64,000 bases of DNA from Zhengitettix transpicula (taxonomy: Eukaryota; Arthropoda; Insecta; Orthoptera; Tetrigidae): the NCBI GenBank assembly GCA_037074705.1, contig JAYJMR010000094.1, positions 1 to 64,000 of the forward strand. The letters are read 5' to 3'. Of this stretch, positions 1 to 10,360 are shown in pieces; the first letter of the stretch is position 1; each line of letters opens with the position of its first letter. The notes beneath the pieces were generated by a model that was given only the letters and a program-made list of their open reading frames with translations, searched no databases and had not been told where the DNA came from. The position numbers were made by a program, and so were the translations under genes.

Positions 1-85
1 GACGTTTCGACGACAAGTTTGGAATTTCACCAACCAAGAATCTTCAAATAACAAAGTCTTATTTCATAATAAATGATTCGTTCTT

Positions 86-93
86 TATAAAAA
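86..93 (+). promoter_or_regulatory. TATA-like motif recurring once per monomer (first instance)
   Basis: TATAAAAA lies at monomer positions 86-93 and recurs in a majority of monomers. It resembles an RNA polymerase II TATA box. Two common variants break it: A89G (TATGAAAA), frequent in 10.7-25 kb, and TTTAAAAA (A87T context), frequent at 50-60 kb. It may simply be part of the AT-rich background. No conserved initiator or downstream gene supports promoter function, so this is only a motif call. Confidence 0.25.
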
Positions 94-130
94 TTACTCA
101 AACCTGCACTTCTAAAATCTTAATCTATTA

Positions 131-144
131 ATATTAATTAATAT
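131..144. repeat. 14-bp perfect palindrome in the AT tract (first instance)
   Basis: ATATTAATTAATAT at 131-144 equals its own reverse complement and contains the 8-bp palindrome TTAATTAA at its centre. It sits in an A/T-only tract of about 20 bp (monomer 126-146) present once per monomer. Variants reduce the symmetry: T134C (TACTAATTAA), common after 49.8 kb, T144A (AATAAATGAT), common at 50-60 kb, and A-to-T or T-to-A changes giving TATTTATTAA or AATAATTAA forms. The two flanking TTAATAT copies are also a direct repeat 10 bp apart, and 10-bp deletions occur exactly there. Confidence 0.9.
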
Positions 145-153
145 ATCGTAATA

Positions 154-169
154 TTTCGACGTTTCGACG
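154..169 (+). repeat. Tandem 8-bp CpG repeat at the monomer junction (first instance)
   Basis: TTTCGACG occurs twice back to back at 154-161 and 162-169, bridging the junction of monomers 1 and 2. It recurs at almost every junction. It holds four CpG dinucleotides in 16 bp, while the rest of the monomer has only about two. It is the main G/C island of an otherwise AT-rich sequence. The commonest change is C to A at monomer position 11 (TCGAAGAC); C-to-T changes are rarer. The two copies form a direct repeat suited to slippage, and single-copy variants are present. A protein-binding role is possible but not shown by the sequence. Confidence 0.9.
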
Positions 170-1570
170 ACAAGTTTGGAATTTCACCAACCAAGAATCT
201 TCAAATAACAAAGTCTTATTTCATAATAAATGATTCGTTCTTTATAAAAATTACTCAAACCAGCACTTCTAAAATCTTAATCCATTAATATTAATTAATA
301 TATCGCAATATTTCGACGTTTCGACGACAAGTTTGGAATTTCACCAACCAAGAATCTTCAAATAACAAAGTCTTATTTCATAATAAATGATTCGTTCTTT
401 ATAAAAATTACTCAAACCTGCACTTCTAAAATCTTAATCTATTAATATTAATTAATATATCGTAATATTTCGACGTTTCGACGACAAGTTTGGAATTTCA
501 CCAACCAAGAATCTTCAAATAACAAAGTCTTATTTCATAATAAATGACTCGTTCTTTATAAAAATTACTCAAACCTGCACTTCTAAAATCTTAATCCATT
601 AATATTAATTAATATATCGTAATATTTCGACGTTTCGACGACAAGTTTGGAATTTCACCAACCAAGAATCTATAAATAACAAAGTCTTATTTCATAATAA
701 ATGACTCGTTCTTTATAAAAATTACTCAAACCTGCACTTCTAAAATCTTAATCTATTAATATTAATTAATATATCGGAATATTTCGACGTTTCGACGACA
801 AGTTTGGAATTTCACCAACCAAGAATCTATAAATAACAAAGTCTTATTTAATAATAAATGACTCGTTCTTTATAAAAATTACTCAAACCTGCACTCCTAA
901 AATCTTAATCTATTAATATAAATTAATATATCCCAATATTTCGACGTTTCGACGACAAGTTTGGAATTTCACCAACCAAGAATCTTCAAATAACAAAGTC
1001 TTATTTCATAATAAATGACTCGTTCTTTATAAAAATTACTCAAACCAGCACTTCTAAAATCTTAATCCATTAATATTAATTAATATATCGTAATATTTCG
1101 ACGTTTCGACGACAAGTTTGGAATTTCACCAACCAAGAAACTAAAAATAACAAAGTCTTATTTCATAATAAATGACTCGTTCTTTATAAAAATTACTCAA
1201 ACCTGCACTTCTAAAATCTTAATCTATTAATACTTATTAATATATCGTAATATTTCGACGTTTCGACGACAAGTTTGGAATTTCACCAACCAAGAATCTT
1301 CAAATAACAAAGTCTTATTTCATAATAAATGATACGTTCTTTATAAAAATTACTCAAACCTGCACTTCTAAAATCTTAATCTATTAATATTAATTAATAT
1401 ATCGTAATATTTCGACGTTTCGACGACAAGTTTGGAATTTCACCAACCAAGAATCTTCAAATAACAAAGTCTTATTTCATAATAAATGATACGTACTTTA
1501 TGAAAATTACTCAAACCTGCACTTCTAAAAGCTTAATCTATTAATATTAATTAATATATCGTAATATTTC

Positions 1571-3139
1571 GACGTTTCGACGACAAGTTTGGAATTTCAC
1601 CAACCAAGAATCTTCAAATAACAAAGTCTTATTTCATAATAAATGATACGTCCTTTATAAAAATTACTCAAACCTGCACTTCTAAAATCTTAATCTATTA
1701 ATATTAATTAATATATCGTAATATTTCGACGTTTCGACGACAAGTTTGGAATTTCACCAACCAAGAATCTTCAAATAACAAAGTCTTATTTCATAATAAA
1801 TGACTCGTTCTTTATAAAAATTAGTCAAACCTGCACTTCTAAAATCTTAATCTATTAATATTAATTAATATATCCAATATTTCGACGTTTCGACGACAAG
1901 TTTGGAATTTCACCAACCAAGAATCTTCAAATAACAAAGTCTTATTTCATAATAAATGACTCGTTCTTTATAAAAATTAGTCAAACCTGCACTTCTAAAA
2001 TCTTAATCTATTAATATTAATTAATATATCGTAATATTTCGACGTTTCGACGACAAGTTTGGAATTTCACCAACCAAGAATCTTCAAATAACAAAGTCTT
2101 ATTTCATAATAAATGATACGTTCTTTATAAAAATTACTCAAACCTGCACTGCTAAAATCTTAATCTATTAATATTAATTAATATATCGTAATATTTCGAC
2201 GTTTCGACGACAAGTTTGGAATTTCACCAACCAATAATCTTCAAATAACAAAGTCTTATTTCATAATAAATGATACGTTCTTTATAAAAATTACTCAAAC
2301 CTGCACTTCTAAAATCTTAATCTATTAATATTAATTAATATATCGTAATATTTCGACGTTTCGACGACAAGTTTGGAATTTCACCAACCAAGAATCTTCA
2401 AATAACAAAGTCTTATTTCATAATAAATGATACGTTCTTTATAAAAATTACTCAAACCTGCACTTCTTAAATCTTAATTCATTAATATTAATTAATATAT
2501 CTCAATATTTCGACGTTTCGACGACAAGTTTGGAATTTCACCAACCAAGAATCTTCAAATAACAAAGTCTTATTTCATAATAAATGACTCGTTCTTTATA
2601 AAAATTACTCAAACCTGCACTTCTAAAATCTTAATCTATTAATATTAATTAATATATCCCAATATTTCGACGTTTCGACGACAAGTTTGGAATTTCACCA
2701 ACCAAGAATCTTCAAATAACAAAGTCTTATTTCATAATAAATGACTCGTTCTTTATAAAAATTACTCAAACCTGCATTTCTAAAATCTTAATCTATTAAT
2801 AATAATTAATATATCCCAATATTTCGACGTTTCGACGACAAGTTTGGAATTTCACCAACCAAGAATCTTCAAATAACAAAGTCTTATTTCATAATAAATG
2901 ATACGTTCTTTATAAAAATTACTCAAACCTGCACTTCTAAAATCTTAATCTATTAATATTAATTAATATATCGTAATATTTCGACGTTTCGACGACAAGT
3001 TTGGAATTTCACCAACCAAGAATCTTCAAATAACAAAGTCTTATTTCATAATAAATGATACGTTCTTTATAAAAATTACTCAAACCTGCACTTCTAAAAT
3101 CTTAATTCATTAATATTAATTAATATATCGTAATATTTC
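1571..3139 (+). repeat. 10-monomer higher-order unit, copy A
   Basis: Ten monomers (1,569 bp). The marker GCACTGCTAAA at about 2,147 recurs exactly 1,570 bp later. ATGATACGTCC at about 1,650 recurs at 3,219, with the 1-bp difference explained by the short monomer near 1,873. CCAATAATC near 2,230, CTTCTTAAATC near 2,465 and GCATTTC near 2,775 also recur in order. The monomer before (1,414) differs from its counterpart at 2,983, which sets the left end. Confidence 0.9.
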
Positions 3140-4709
3140 GACGTTTCGACGACAAGTTTGGAATTTCACCAACCAAGAATCTTCAAATAACAAAGTCTTA
3201 TTTCATAATAAATGATACGTCCTTTATAAAAATTACTCAAACCTGCACTTCTAAAATCTTAATCTATTAATATTAATTAATATATCGTAATATTTCGACG
3301 TTTCGACGACAAGTTTGGAATTTCACCAACCAAGAATCTTCAAATAACAAAGTCTTATTTCATAATAAATGACTCGTTCTTTATAAAAATTACTCAAACC
3401 TGCACTTCTAAAATCTTAATCTATTAATATTAATTAATATATCCCAATATTTCGACGTTTCGACGACAAGTTTGGAATTTCACCAACCAAGAATCTTCAA
3501 ATAACAAAGTCTTATTTCATAATAAATGACTCGTTCTTTATAAAAATTAGTCAAACCTGCACTTCTAAAATCTTAATCTATTAATATTAATTAATATATC
3601 GTAATATTTCGACGTTTCGACGACAAGTTTGGAATTTCACCAACCAAGAATCTTCAAATAACAAAGTCTTATTTCATAATAAATGATACGTTCTTTATAA
3701 AAATTACTCAAACCTGCACTGCTAAAATCTTAATCTATTAATATTAATTAATATATCGTAATATTTCGACGTTTCGACGACAAGTTTGGAATTTCACCAA
3801 CCAATAATCTTCAAATAACAAAGTCTTATTTCATAATAAATGATACGTTCTTTATAAAAATTACTCAAACCTGCACTTCTAAAATCTTAATCTATTAATA
3901 TTAATTAATATATCGTAATATTTCGACGTTTCGACGACAAGTTTGGAATTTCACCAACCAAGAATCTTCAAATAACAAAGTCTTATTTCATAATAAATGA
4001 TACGTTCTTTATAAAAATTACTCAAACCTGCACTTCTTAAATCTTAATTCATTAATATTAATTAATATATCCCAATATTTCGACGTTTCGACGACAAGTT
4101 TGGAATTTCACCAACCAAGAATCTTCAAATAACAAAGTCTTATTTCATAATAAATGACTCGTTCTTTATAAAAATTACTCAAACCTGCACTTCTAAAATC
4201 TTAATCTATTAATAATAATTAATATATCCCAATATTTCGACGTTTCGACGACAAGTTTGGAATTTCACCAACCAAGAATCTTCAAATAACAAAGTCTTAT
4301 TTCATAATAAATGACTCGTTCTTTATAAAAATTACTCAAACCTGCATTTCTAAAATCTTAATCTATTAATAATAATTAATATATCCCAATATTTCGACGT
4401 TTCGACGACAAGTTTGGAATTTCACCAACCAAGAATCTTCAAATAACAAAGTCTTATTTCATAATAAATGATACGTTCTTTATAAAAATTACTCAAACCT
4501 GCACTTCTAAAATCTTAATCTATTAATATTAATTAATATATCGTAATATTTCGACGTTTCGACGACAAGTTTGGAATTTCACCAACCAAGAATCTTCAAA
4601 TAACAAAGTCTTATTTCATAATAAATGATACGTTCTTTATAAAAATTACTCAAACCTGCACTTCTAAAATCATAATTCATTAATATTAATTAATATATCC
4701 CAATATTTC
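3140..4709 (+). repeat. 10-monomer higher-order unit, copy B
   Basis: Ten monomers (1,570 bp) directly abutting copy A and carrying the same ordered markers. The last monomer differs from copy A in having CATAATTCATT and a CCC ending. The array continues with monomers carrying TTTGTAATTTC, which do not match the start of the unit. Confidence 0.9.
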
Positions 4710-6278
4710 GACGTTTCGACGACAAGTTTGTAATTTCACCAACCAAGAATCTTCAAATAACAAAGTCTTATTTCATAATAAATGACTCGTTCTTTATAAA
4801 AATTACTCAAACCAGCACTTCTAAAATCTTAATCTATTAATATTAATTATATATCCCAATATTTCGACGTTTCGACGACAAGTTTGGAATTTCACCAACC
4901 AAGAATCTTCAAATAACAAAGTCTTATTTCATAATAAATGACTCGTTCTTTATAAAAATTACTCAAACCTGCACTTCTAAAATCTTAATCTATTAATAAT
5001 AATTAATATATCCCAATATTTCGACGTTTCGACGACAAGTTTGGAATTTCACCAACCAAGAATCTTCAAATAACAAAGTCTTATTTCATAATAAATGACT
5101 CGTTCTTTATAAAAATTACTCAAACCTGCACTTCTAAAATCATAATTCATTAATATTAATTAATATATCCCAATATTTCGACGTTTCGACGACAAGTTTG
5201 TAATTTCACCAACCAAGAATCTTCAAATAACAAAGTCTTATTTCATAATAAATGACTCGTTCTTTATAAAAATTACTCAAACCTGCACTTCTAAAAACCT
5301 TAATTCATTAATATTAATTAATATATCGTAATATTTCGACGTTTCGACGACAAGTTTGGAATTTCACCAACCAAGAATCTATAAATAACAAAGTCTTATT
5401 TCATAATAAATGACTCGTTCTTTATAAAAATTACTCAAACCTGCACTTCTAAAATCTTAATCTATTAATATTAATTAATATATCCCAATATTTCTACGTT
5501 TCGACGACAAGTTTGGAATTTCACCAACAAAGAATCTATAAATAACAAAGTCTTATTTCATAATAAATGACTCGTTCTTTATAAAAATTACTCAAACCAG
5601 CACTTCTAAAATCTTAATCTATTAATATTAATTATATATCCCAATATTTCGACGTTTCGACGACAAGTTTGGAATTTCACCAACCAAGAATCTTCAAATA
5701 ACAAAGTCTTATTTAATAATAAATGACTCGTTCTTTATAATAATTACTCAAACCTGCACTTCTAAAATCTTAATCTATTAATATTAATTAATATATCGTA
5801 ATATTTCGACGTTTCGACGACAAGTTTGGAATTTCACCAACCAAGAATCTTCAAATAACAAAGTCTTATTTAATAATAAATGATTCGTTCTTTATAAAAA
5901 TTACTCAAACCTGCACTTCTAAAATCATAATCTATTAATATTAATTAATATATCGGAATATTTCGACGTTTCGACGACAAGTTTGGAATTTCACCAACCA
6001 AGAATCTATAAATAACAAAGTCTTATTTCATAATAAATGACTCGTTCTTTATAAAAATTACTCAAACAAGCACTTCTAAAATCTTAATCTATTAATATTA
6101 ATTAATATGTCGGAATATTTCGACGTTTCGACGACAAGTTTGGAATTTCACCAACCAAGAATCTATAAATAACAAAGTCTTATTTCATAATAAATGACTC
6201 GTTCTTTATAAAAATTACTCAAACCTGCACTTCTAAAATCTTAATCTATTAATATTTATTAATATATCGTAATATTTC
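4710..6278 (+). repeat. Linker monomers between the two 26-monomer blocks
   Basis: Ten monomers between the long duplicated blocks. Two have a 1-bp shortened AT tract (TTAATTATATATC, near 4,846 and 5,635). One carries an extra base in CTAAAAACCTTAAT near 5,296; the same insertion is present near 10,487, just after the second block, so the linker also shares ancestry with that region. TCTATAAAT subtype monomers appear near 5,380 and 6,000-6,180. No gene or foreign sequence. Confidence 0.75.
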
Positions 6279-7220
6279 GACGTTTCGACGACAAGTTTGG
6301 AATTTCACCAACCAAGAATCTATAAATAACAAAGTCTTATTTCATAATAAATGACTCGTTCTTTATAAAAATTACTCAAACCTGCACTTCTAAAATCTTA
6401 ATCTATTAATATTAATTAATATATCGGAATATTTCGACGTTTCGACGACAAGTTTGGAATTTCACCAACCAAGAATCTATAAATAACAAAGTCTTATTTA
6501 ATAATAAATGACGCGTTCTTTATAAAAATTACTCAAACCTGCACTCCTAAAATCTTAATCTATTAATATAAATTAATATATCCCAATATTTCGACGTTTC
6601 GACGACAAGTTTGGAATTTCACCAACCAAGAATCTTCAAATAACAAAGTCTTATTTCATAATAAATGACTCGTTCTTTATAAAAATTACTCAAACCAGCA
6701 CTTCTAAAATCTTAATCCATTAATATTAATTAATATATCGTAATATTTCGACGTTTCGACGACAAGTTTGGAATTTCACCAACCAAGAAACTAAAAATAA
6801 CAAAGTCTTATTTCATAATAAATGACTCGTTCTTTATAAAAATTACTCAAACCTGCACTTCTAAAATCTTAATCTATTAATACTTATTAATATATCGTAA
6901 TATTTCGACGTTTCGACGACAAGTTTGGATTTTCACCAACCAAGAATCTTCAAATAACAAAGTCTTATTTCATAATAAATGATACGTTCTTTATAAAAAT
7001 TACTCAAACCTGCACTTCTAAAATCTTAATCTATTAATATTAATTAATATATCGTAATATTTCGACGTTTCGACGACAAGTTTGGAATTTCACCAACCAA
7101 GAATCTTCAAATAACAAAGTCTTATTTCATAATAAATGATACGTACTTTATGAAAATTACTCAAACCTGCACTTCTAAAAGCTTAATCTATTAATATTAA
7201 TTAATATATCGTAATATTTC

Positions 7221-8790
7221 GACGTTTCGACGACAAGTTTGGAATTTCACCAACCAAGAATCTTCAAATAACAAAGTCTTATTTCATAATAAATGATACG
7301 TCCTTTATAAAAATTACTCAAACCTGCACTTCTAAAATCTTAATCTATTAATATTAATTAATATATCGTAATATTTCGACGTTTCGACGACAAGTTTGGA
7401 ATTTCACCAACCAAGAATCTTCAAATAACAAAGACTTATTTCATAATAAATGACTCGTTCTTTATAAAAATTAGTCAAACCTGCACTTCTAAAATCTTAA
7501 TCTATTAATATTAATTAATATATCCCAATATTTCGACGTTTCGACGACAAGTTTGGAATTTCACCAACCAAGAATCTTCAAATAACAAAGTCTTATTTCA
7601 TAATAAATGACTCGTTCTTTATAAAAATTAGTCAAACCTGCACTTCTAAAATCTTAATCTATTAATATTAATTAATATATCGTAATATTTCGACGTTTCG
7701 ACGACAAGTTTGGAATTTCACCAACCAAGAATCTTCAAATAACAAAGTCTTATTTCATAATAAATGATACGTTCTTTATAAAAATTACTCAAACCTGCAC
7801 TGCTAAAATCTTAATCTATTAATATTAATTAATATATCGTAATATTTCGACGTTTCGACGACAAGTTTGGAATTTCACCAACCAATAATCTTCAAATAAC
7901 AAAGTCTTATTTCATAATAAATGATACGTTCTTTATAAAAATTACTCAAACCTGCACTTCTAAAATCTTAATCTATTAATATTAATTAATATATCGTAAT
8001 ATTTCGACGTTTCGACGACAAGTTTGGAATTTCACCAACCAAGAATCTTCAAATAACAAAGTCTTATTTCATAATAAATGATACGTTCTTTATAAAAATT
8101 ACTCAAACCTGCACTTCTTAAATCTTAATTCATTAATATTAATTAATATATCCCAATATTTCGACGTTTCGACGACAAGTTTGGAATTTCACCAACCAAG
8201 AATCTTCAAATAACAAAGTCTTATTTCATAATAAATGACTCGTTCTTTATAAAAATTACTCAAACCTGCACTTCTAAAATCTTAATCTATTAATAATAAT
8301 TAATATATCCCAATATTTCGACGTTTCGACGACAAGTTTGGAATTTCACCAACCAAGAATCTTCTAATAACAAAGTCTTATTTCGTTATAAAAGACTCGT
8401 TCTTTATAAAAATTACTCAAACCTGCATTTCTAAAATCTTAATCTATTAATAATAATTAATATATCCCAATATTTCGACGTTTCGACGACAAGTTTGGAA
8501 TTTCACCAACCAAGAATCTTCAAATAACAAAGTCTTATTTCATAATAAATGATACGTTCTTTATAAAAATTACTCAAACCTGCACTTCTAAAAGCTTAAT
8601 CTATTAATATTAATTAATATATCGTAATATTTCGACGTTTCGACGACAAGTTTGGAATTTCACCAACCAAGAATCTTCAAATAACAAAGTCTTATTTCAT
8701 AATAAATGATACGTTCTTTATAAAAATTACTCAAACCTGCACTTCTAAAATCATAATTCATTAATATTAATTAATATATCGTAATATTTC
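7221..8790 (+). repeat. 10-monomer higher-order unit, copy C
   Basis: Counterpart of the unit at 1,571-3,139. ATGATACGTCC at about 7,300 recurs 1,570 bp later, and GCACTGCTAAA near 7,798 recurs near 9,368. It holds the unusual monomer with TTTCGTTATAAAAG near 8,381, unique in the window. Confidence 0.9.
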
Positions 8791-10360
8791 GACGTTTCGA
8801 CGACAAGTTTGGAATTTCACCAACCAAGAATCTTCAAATAACAAAGTCTTATTTCATAATAAATGATACGTCCTTTATAAAAATTACTCAAACCTGCACT
8901 TCTAAAATCTTAATCTATTAATATTAATTAATATATCGTAATATTTCGACGTTTCGACGACAAGTTTGGAATTTCACCAACCAAGAATCTTCAAATAACA
9001 AAGACTTATTTCATAATAAATGACTCGTTCTTTATAAAAATTAGTCAAACCTGCACTTCTAAAATCTTAATCTATTAATATTAATTAATATATCCCAATA
9101 TTTCGACGTTTCGACGACAAGTTTGGAATTTCACCAACCAAGAATCTTCAAATAACAAAGTCTTATTTCATAATAAATGACTCGTTCTTTATAAAAATTA
9201 GTCAAACCTGCACTTCTAAAATCTTAATCTATTAATATTAATTAATATATCGTAATATTTCGACGTTTCGACGACAAGTTTGGAATTTCACCAACCAAGA
9301 ATCTTCAAATAACAAAGTCTTATTTCATAATAAATGATACGTTCTTTATAAAAATTACTCAAACCTGCACTGCTAAAATCTTAATCTATTAATATTAATT
9401 AATATATCGTAATATTTCGACGTTTCGACGACAAGTTTGGAATTTCACCAACCAATAATCTTCAAATAACAAAGTCTTATTTCATAATAAATGATACGTT
9501 CTTTATAAAAATTACTCAAACCTGCACTTCTAAAATCTTAATCTATTAATATTAATTAATATATCGTAATATTTCGACGTTTCGACGACAAGTTTGGAAT
9601 TTCACCAACCAAGAATCTTCAAATAACAAAGTCTTATTTCATAATAAATGATACGTTCTTTATAAAAATTACTCAAACCTGCACTTCTTAAATCTTAATT
9701 CATTAATATTAATTAATATATCCCAATATTTCGACGTTTCGACGACAAGTTTGGAATTTCACCAACCAAGAATCTTCAAATAACAAAGTCTTATTTCATA
9801 ATAAATGACTCGTTCTTTATAAAAATTACTCAAACCTGCACTTCTAAAATCTTAATCTATTAATAATAATTAATATATCCCAATATTTCGACGTTTCGAC
9901 GACAAGTTTGGAATTTCACCAACCAAGAATCTTCAAATAACAAAGTCTTATTTCATAATAAATGACTCGTTCTTTATAAAAATTACTCAAACCTGCATTT
10001 CTAAAATCTTAATCTATTAATAATAATTAATATATCCCAATATTTCGACGTTTCGACGACAAGTTTGGAATTTCACCAACCAAGAATCTTCAAATAACAA
10101 AGTCTTATTTCATAATAAATGATACGTTCTTTATAAAAATTACTCAAACCTGCACTTCTAAAATCTTAATCTATTAATATTAATTAATATATCGTAATGT
10201 TTCGACGTTTCGACGACAAGTTTGGAATTTCACCAACCAAGAATCTTCAAATAACAAAGTCTTATTTCATAATAAATGATACGTTCTTTATAAAAATTAC
10301 TCAAACCTGCACTTCTAAAATCATAATTCATTAATATTAATTAATATATCCCAATATTTC
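8791..10360 (+). repeat. 10-monomer higher-order unit, copy D
   Basis: Tandem partner of copy C with exactly 1,570-bp marker spacing. It ends with a monomer bearing CATAATTCATT and CCC, as copy B does. That pairs B with D and A with C by position. Confidence 0.9.

Larger units (their letters stand above)
1..157 (+). repeat. Reference satellite monomer (157 bp)
   Basis: This first monomer serves as the coordinate system for the others. Positions 1-12 complete the CpG-rich junction repeat. Positions 13-38 are the best conserved part. Positions 41, 44 and 45 distinguish four subtypes: TCTTCAAAT, AACTAAAAAT, TCTATAAAT and TCTAAAAAT contexts. Positions 77-78 are TT, CT, TA or CA. Position 89 is A or G and alters a TATA-like element. 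Position 97 is C or G (TTACTC versus TTAGTC), and position 105 is T or A (CCTGC versus CCAGC). Positions 124-126 vary (CTA, CCA, TCA or AACTA contexts). Position 134 is T or C, and 147-149 give CGT, CCC, CGC, CGG or GAT. By hand count 40 of 157 bases are G or C. Confidence 0.97.
1..628 (+). repeat. Mixed monomers at the left edge
   Basis: Four monomers, all of the TCTTCAAAT subtype, with alternating TT or CT at positions 77-78, T or A at 105 and CTA or CCA at 125-127. No longer unit can be assigned here, because any partner copy would lie left of the window. No gene or other element is present. Confidence 0.8.
629..4709 (+). repeat. 26-monomer higher-order block, copy 1
   Basis: These 26 monomers (4,081 bp) match 6,279-10,360 monomer by monomer. 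Shared rare variants include GCACTCC with ATATAAATTAA near 891-930, an AAACTAAAA monomer near 1,137 followed by TACTTATTAA, ATGATACGTACTTTATG near 1,490, AAAGCTTAATC near 1,527, ATGATACGTCC near 1,650 and GCACTGCTAAA near 2,150 and 3,720. The offset is 5,650-5,651 bp. Copy 1 is one base shorter through a CCC to CC change near 1,873. The monomers before 629 and after 4,709 do not match their counterparts, which fixes the ends to within about one monomer. Confidence 0.9.
6279..10360 (+). repeat. 26-monomer higher-order block, copy 2
   Basis: Second copy (4,082 bp) of the block at 629-4,709, offset by about 5,650 bp. It holds its own pair of 10-monomer units. Differences seen include GACGCG for GACTCG near 6,511, CTTCTAATAAC with TTTCGTTATAAAAG near 8,363-8,395, and AAAGCTTAATC near 8,592. 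The retained 1,570-bp spacing of markers shows that the internal 10-mer pair existed before the 26-monomer block was copied. Confidence 0.9.

Noticed and set aside
94..110. RNA polymerase III B box on the minus strand (GGTTTGAGTAA)
   Set aside because: It lacks the invariant C after GGTT and the trailing C; no A box at the right spacing and no tRNA fold is visible.
126..146. Replication origin in the AT-rich tract
   Set aside because: AT richness and a palindrome alone are not evidence. I found no convincing match to the yeast ARS consensus and nothing distinguishes one monomer from the others.
154..174. CENP-B box near TTTCGACGACAAGTTTG
   Set aside because: The TTCG half is present, but the required central A and the CGGG half are absent on this strand, and the reverse complement does not match either.
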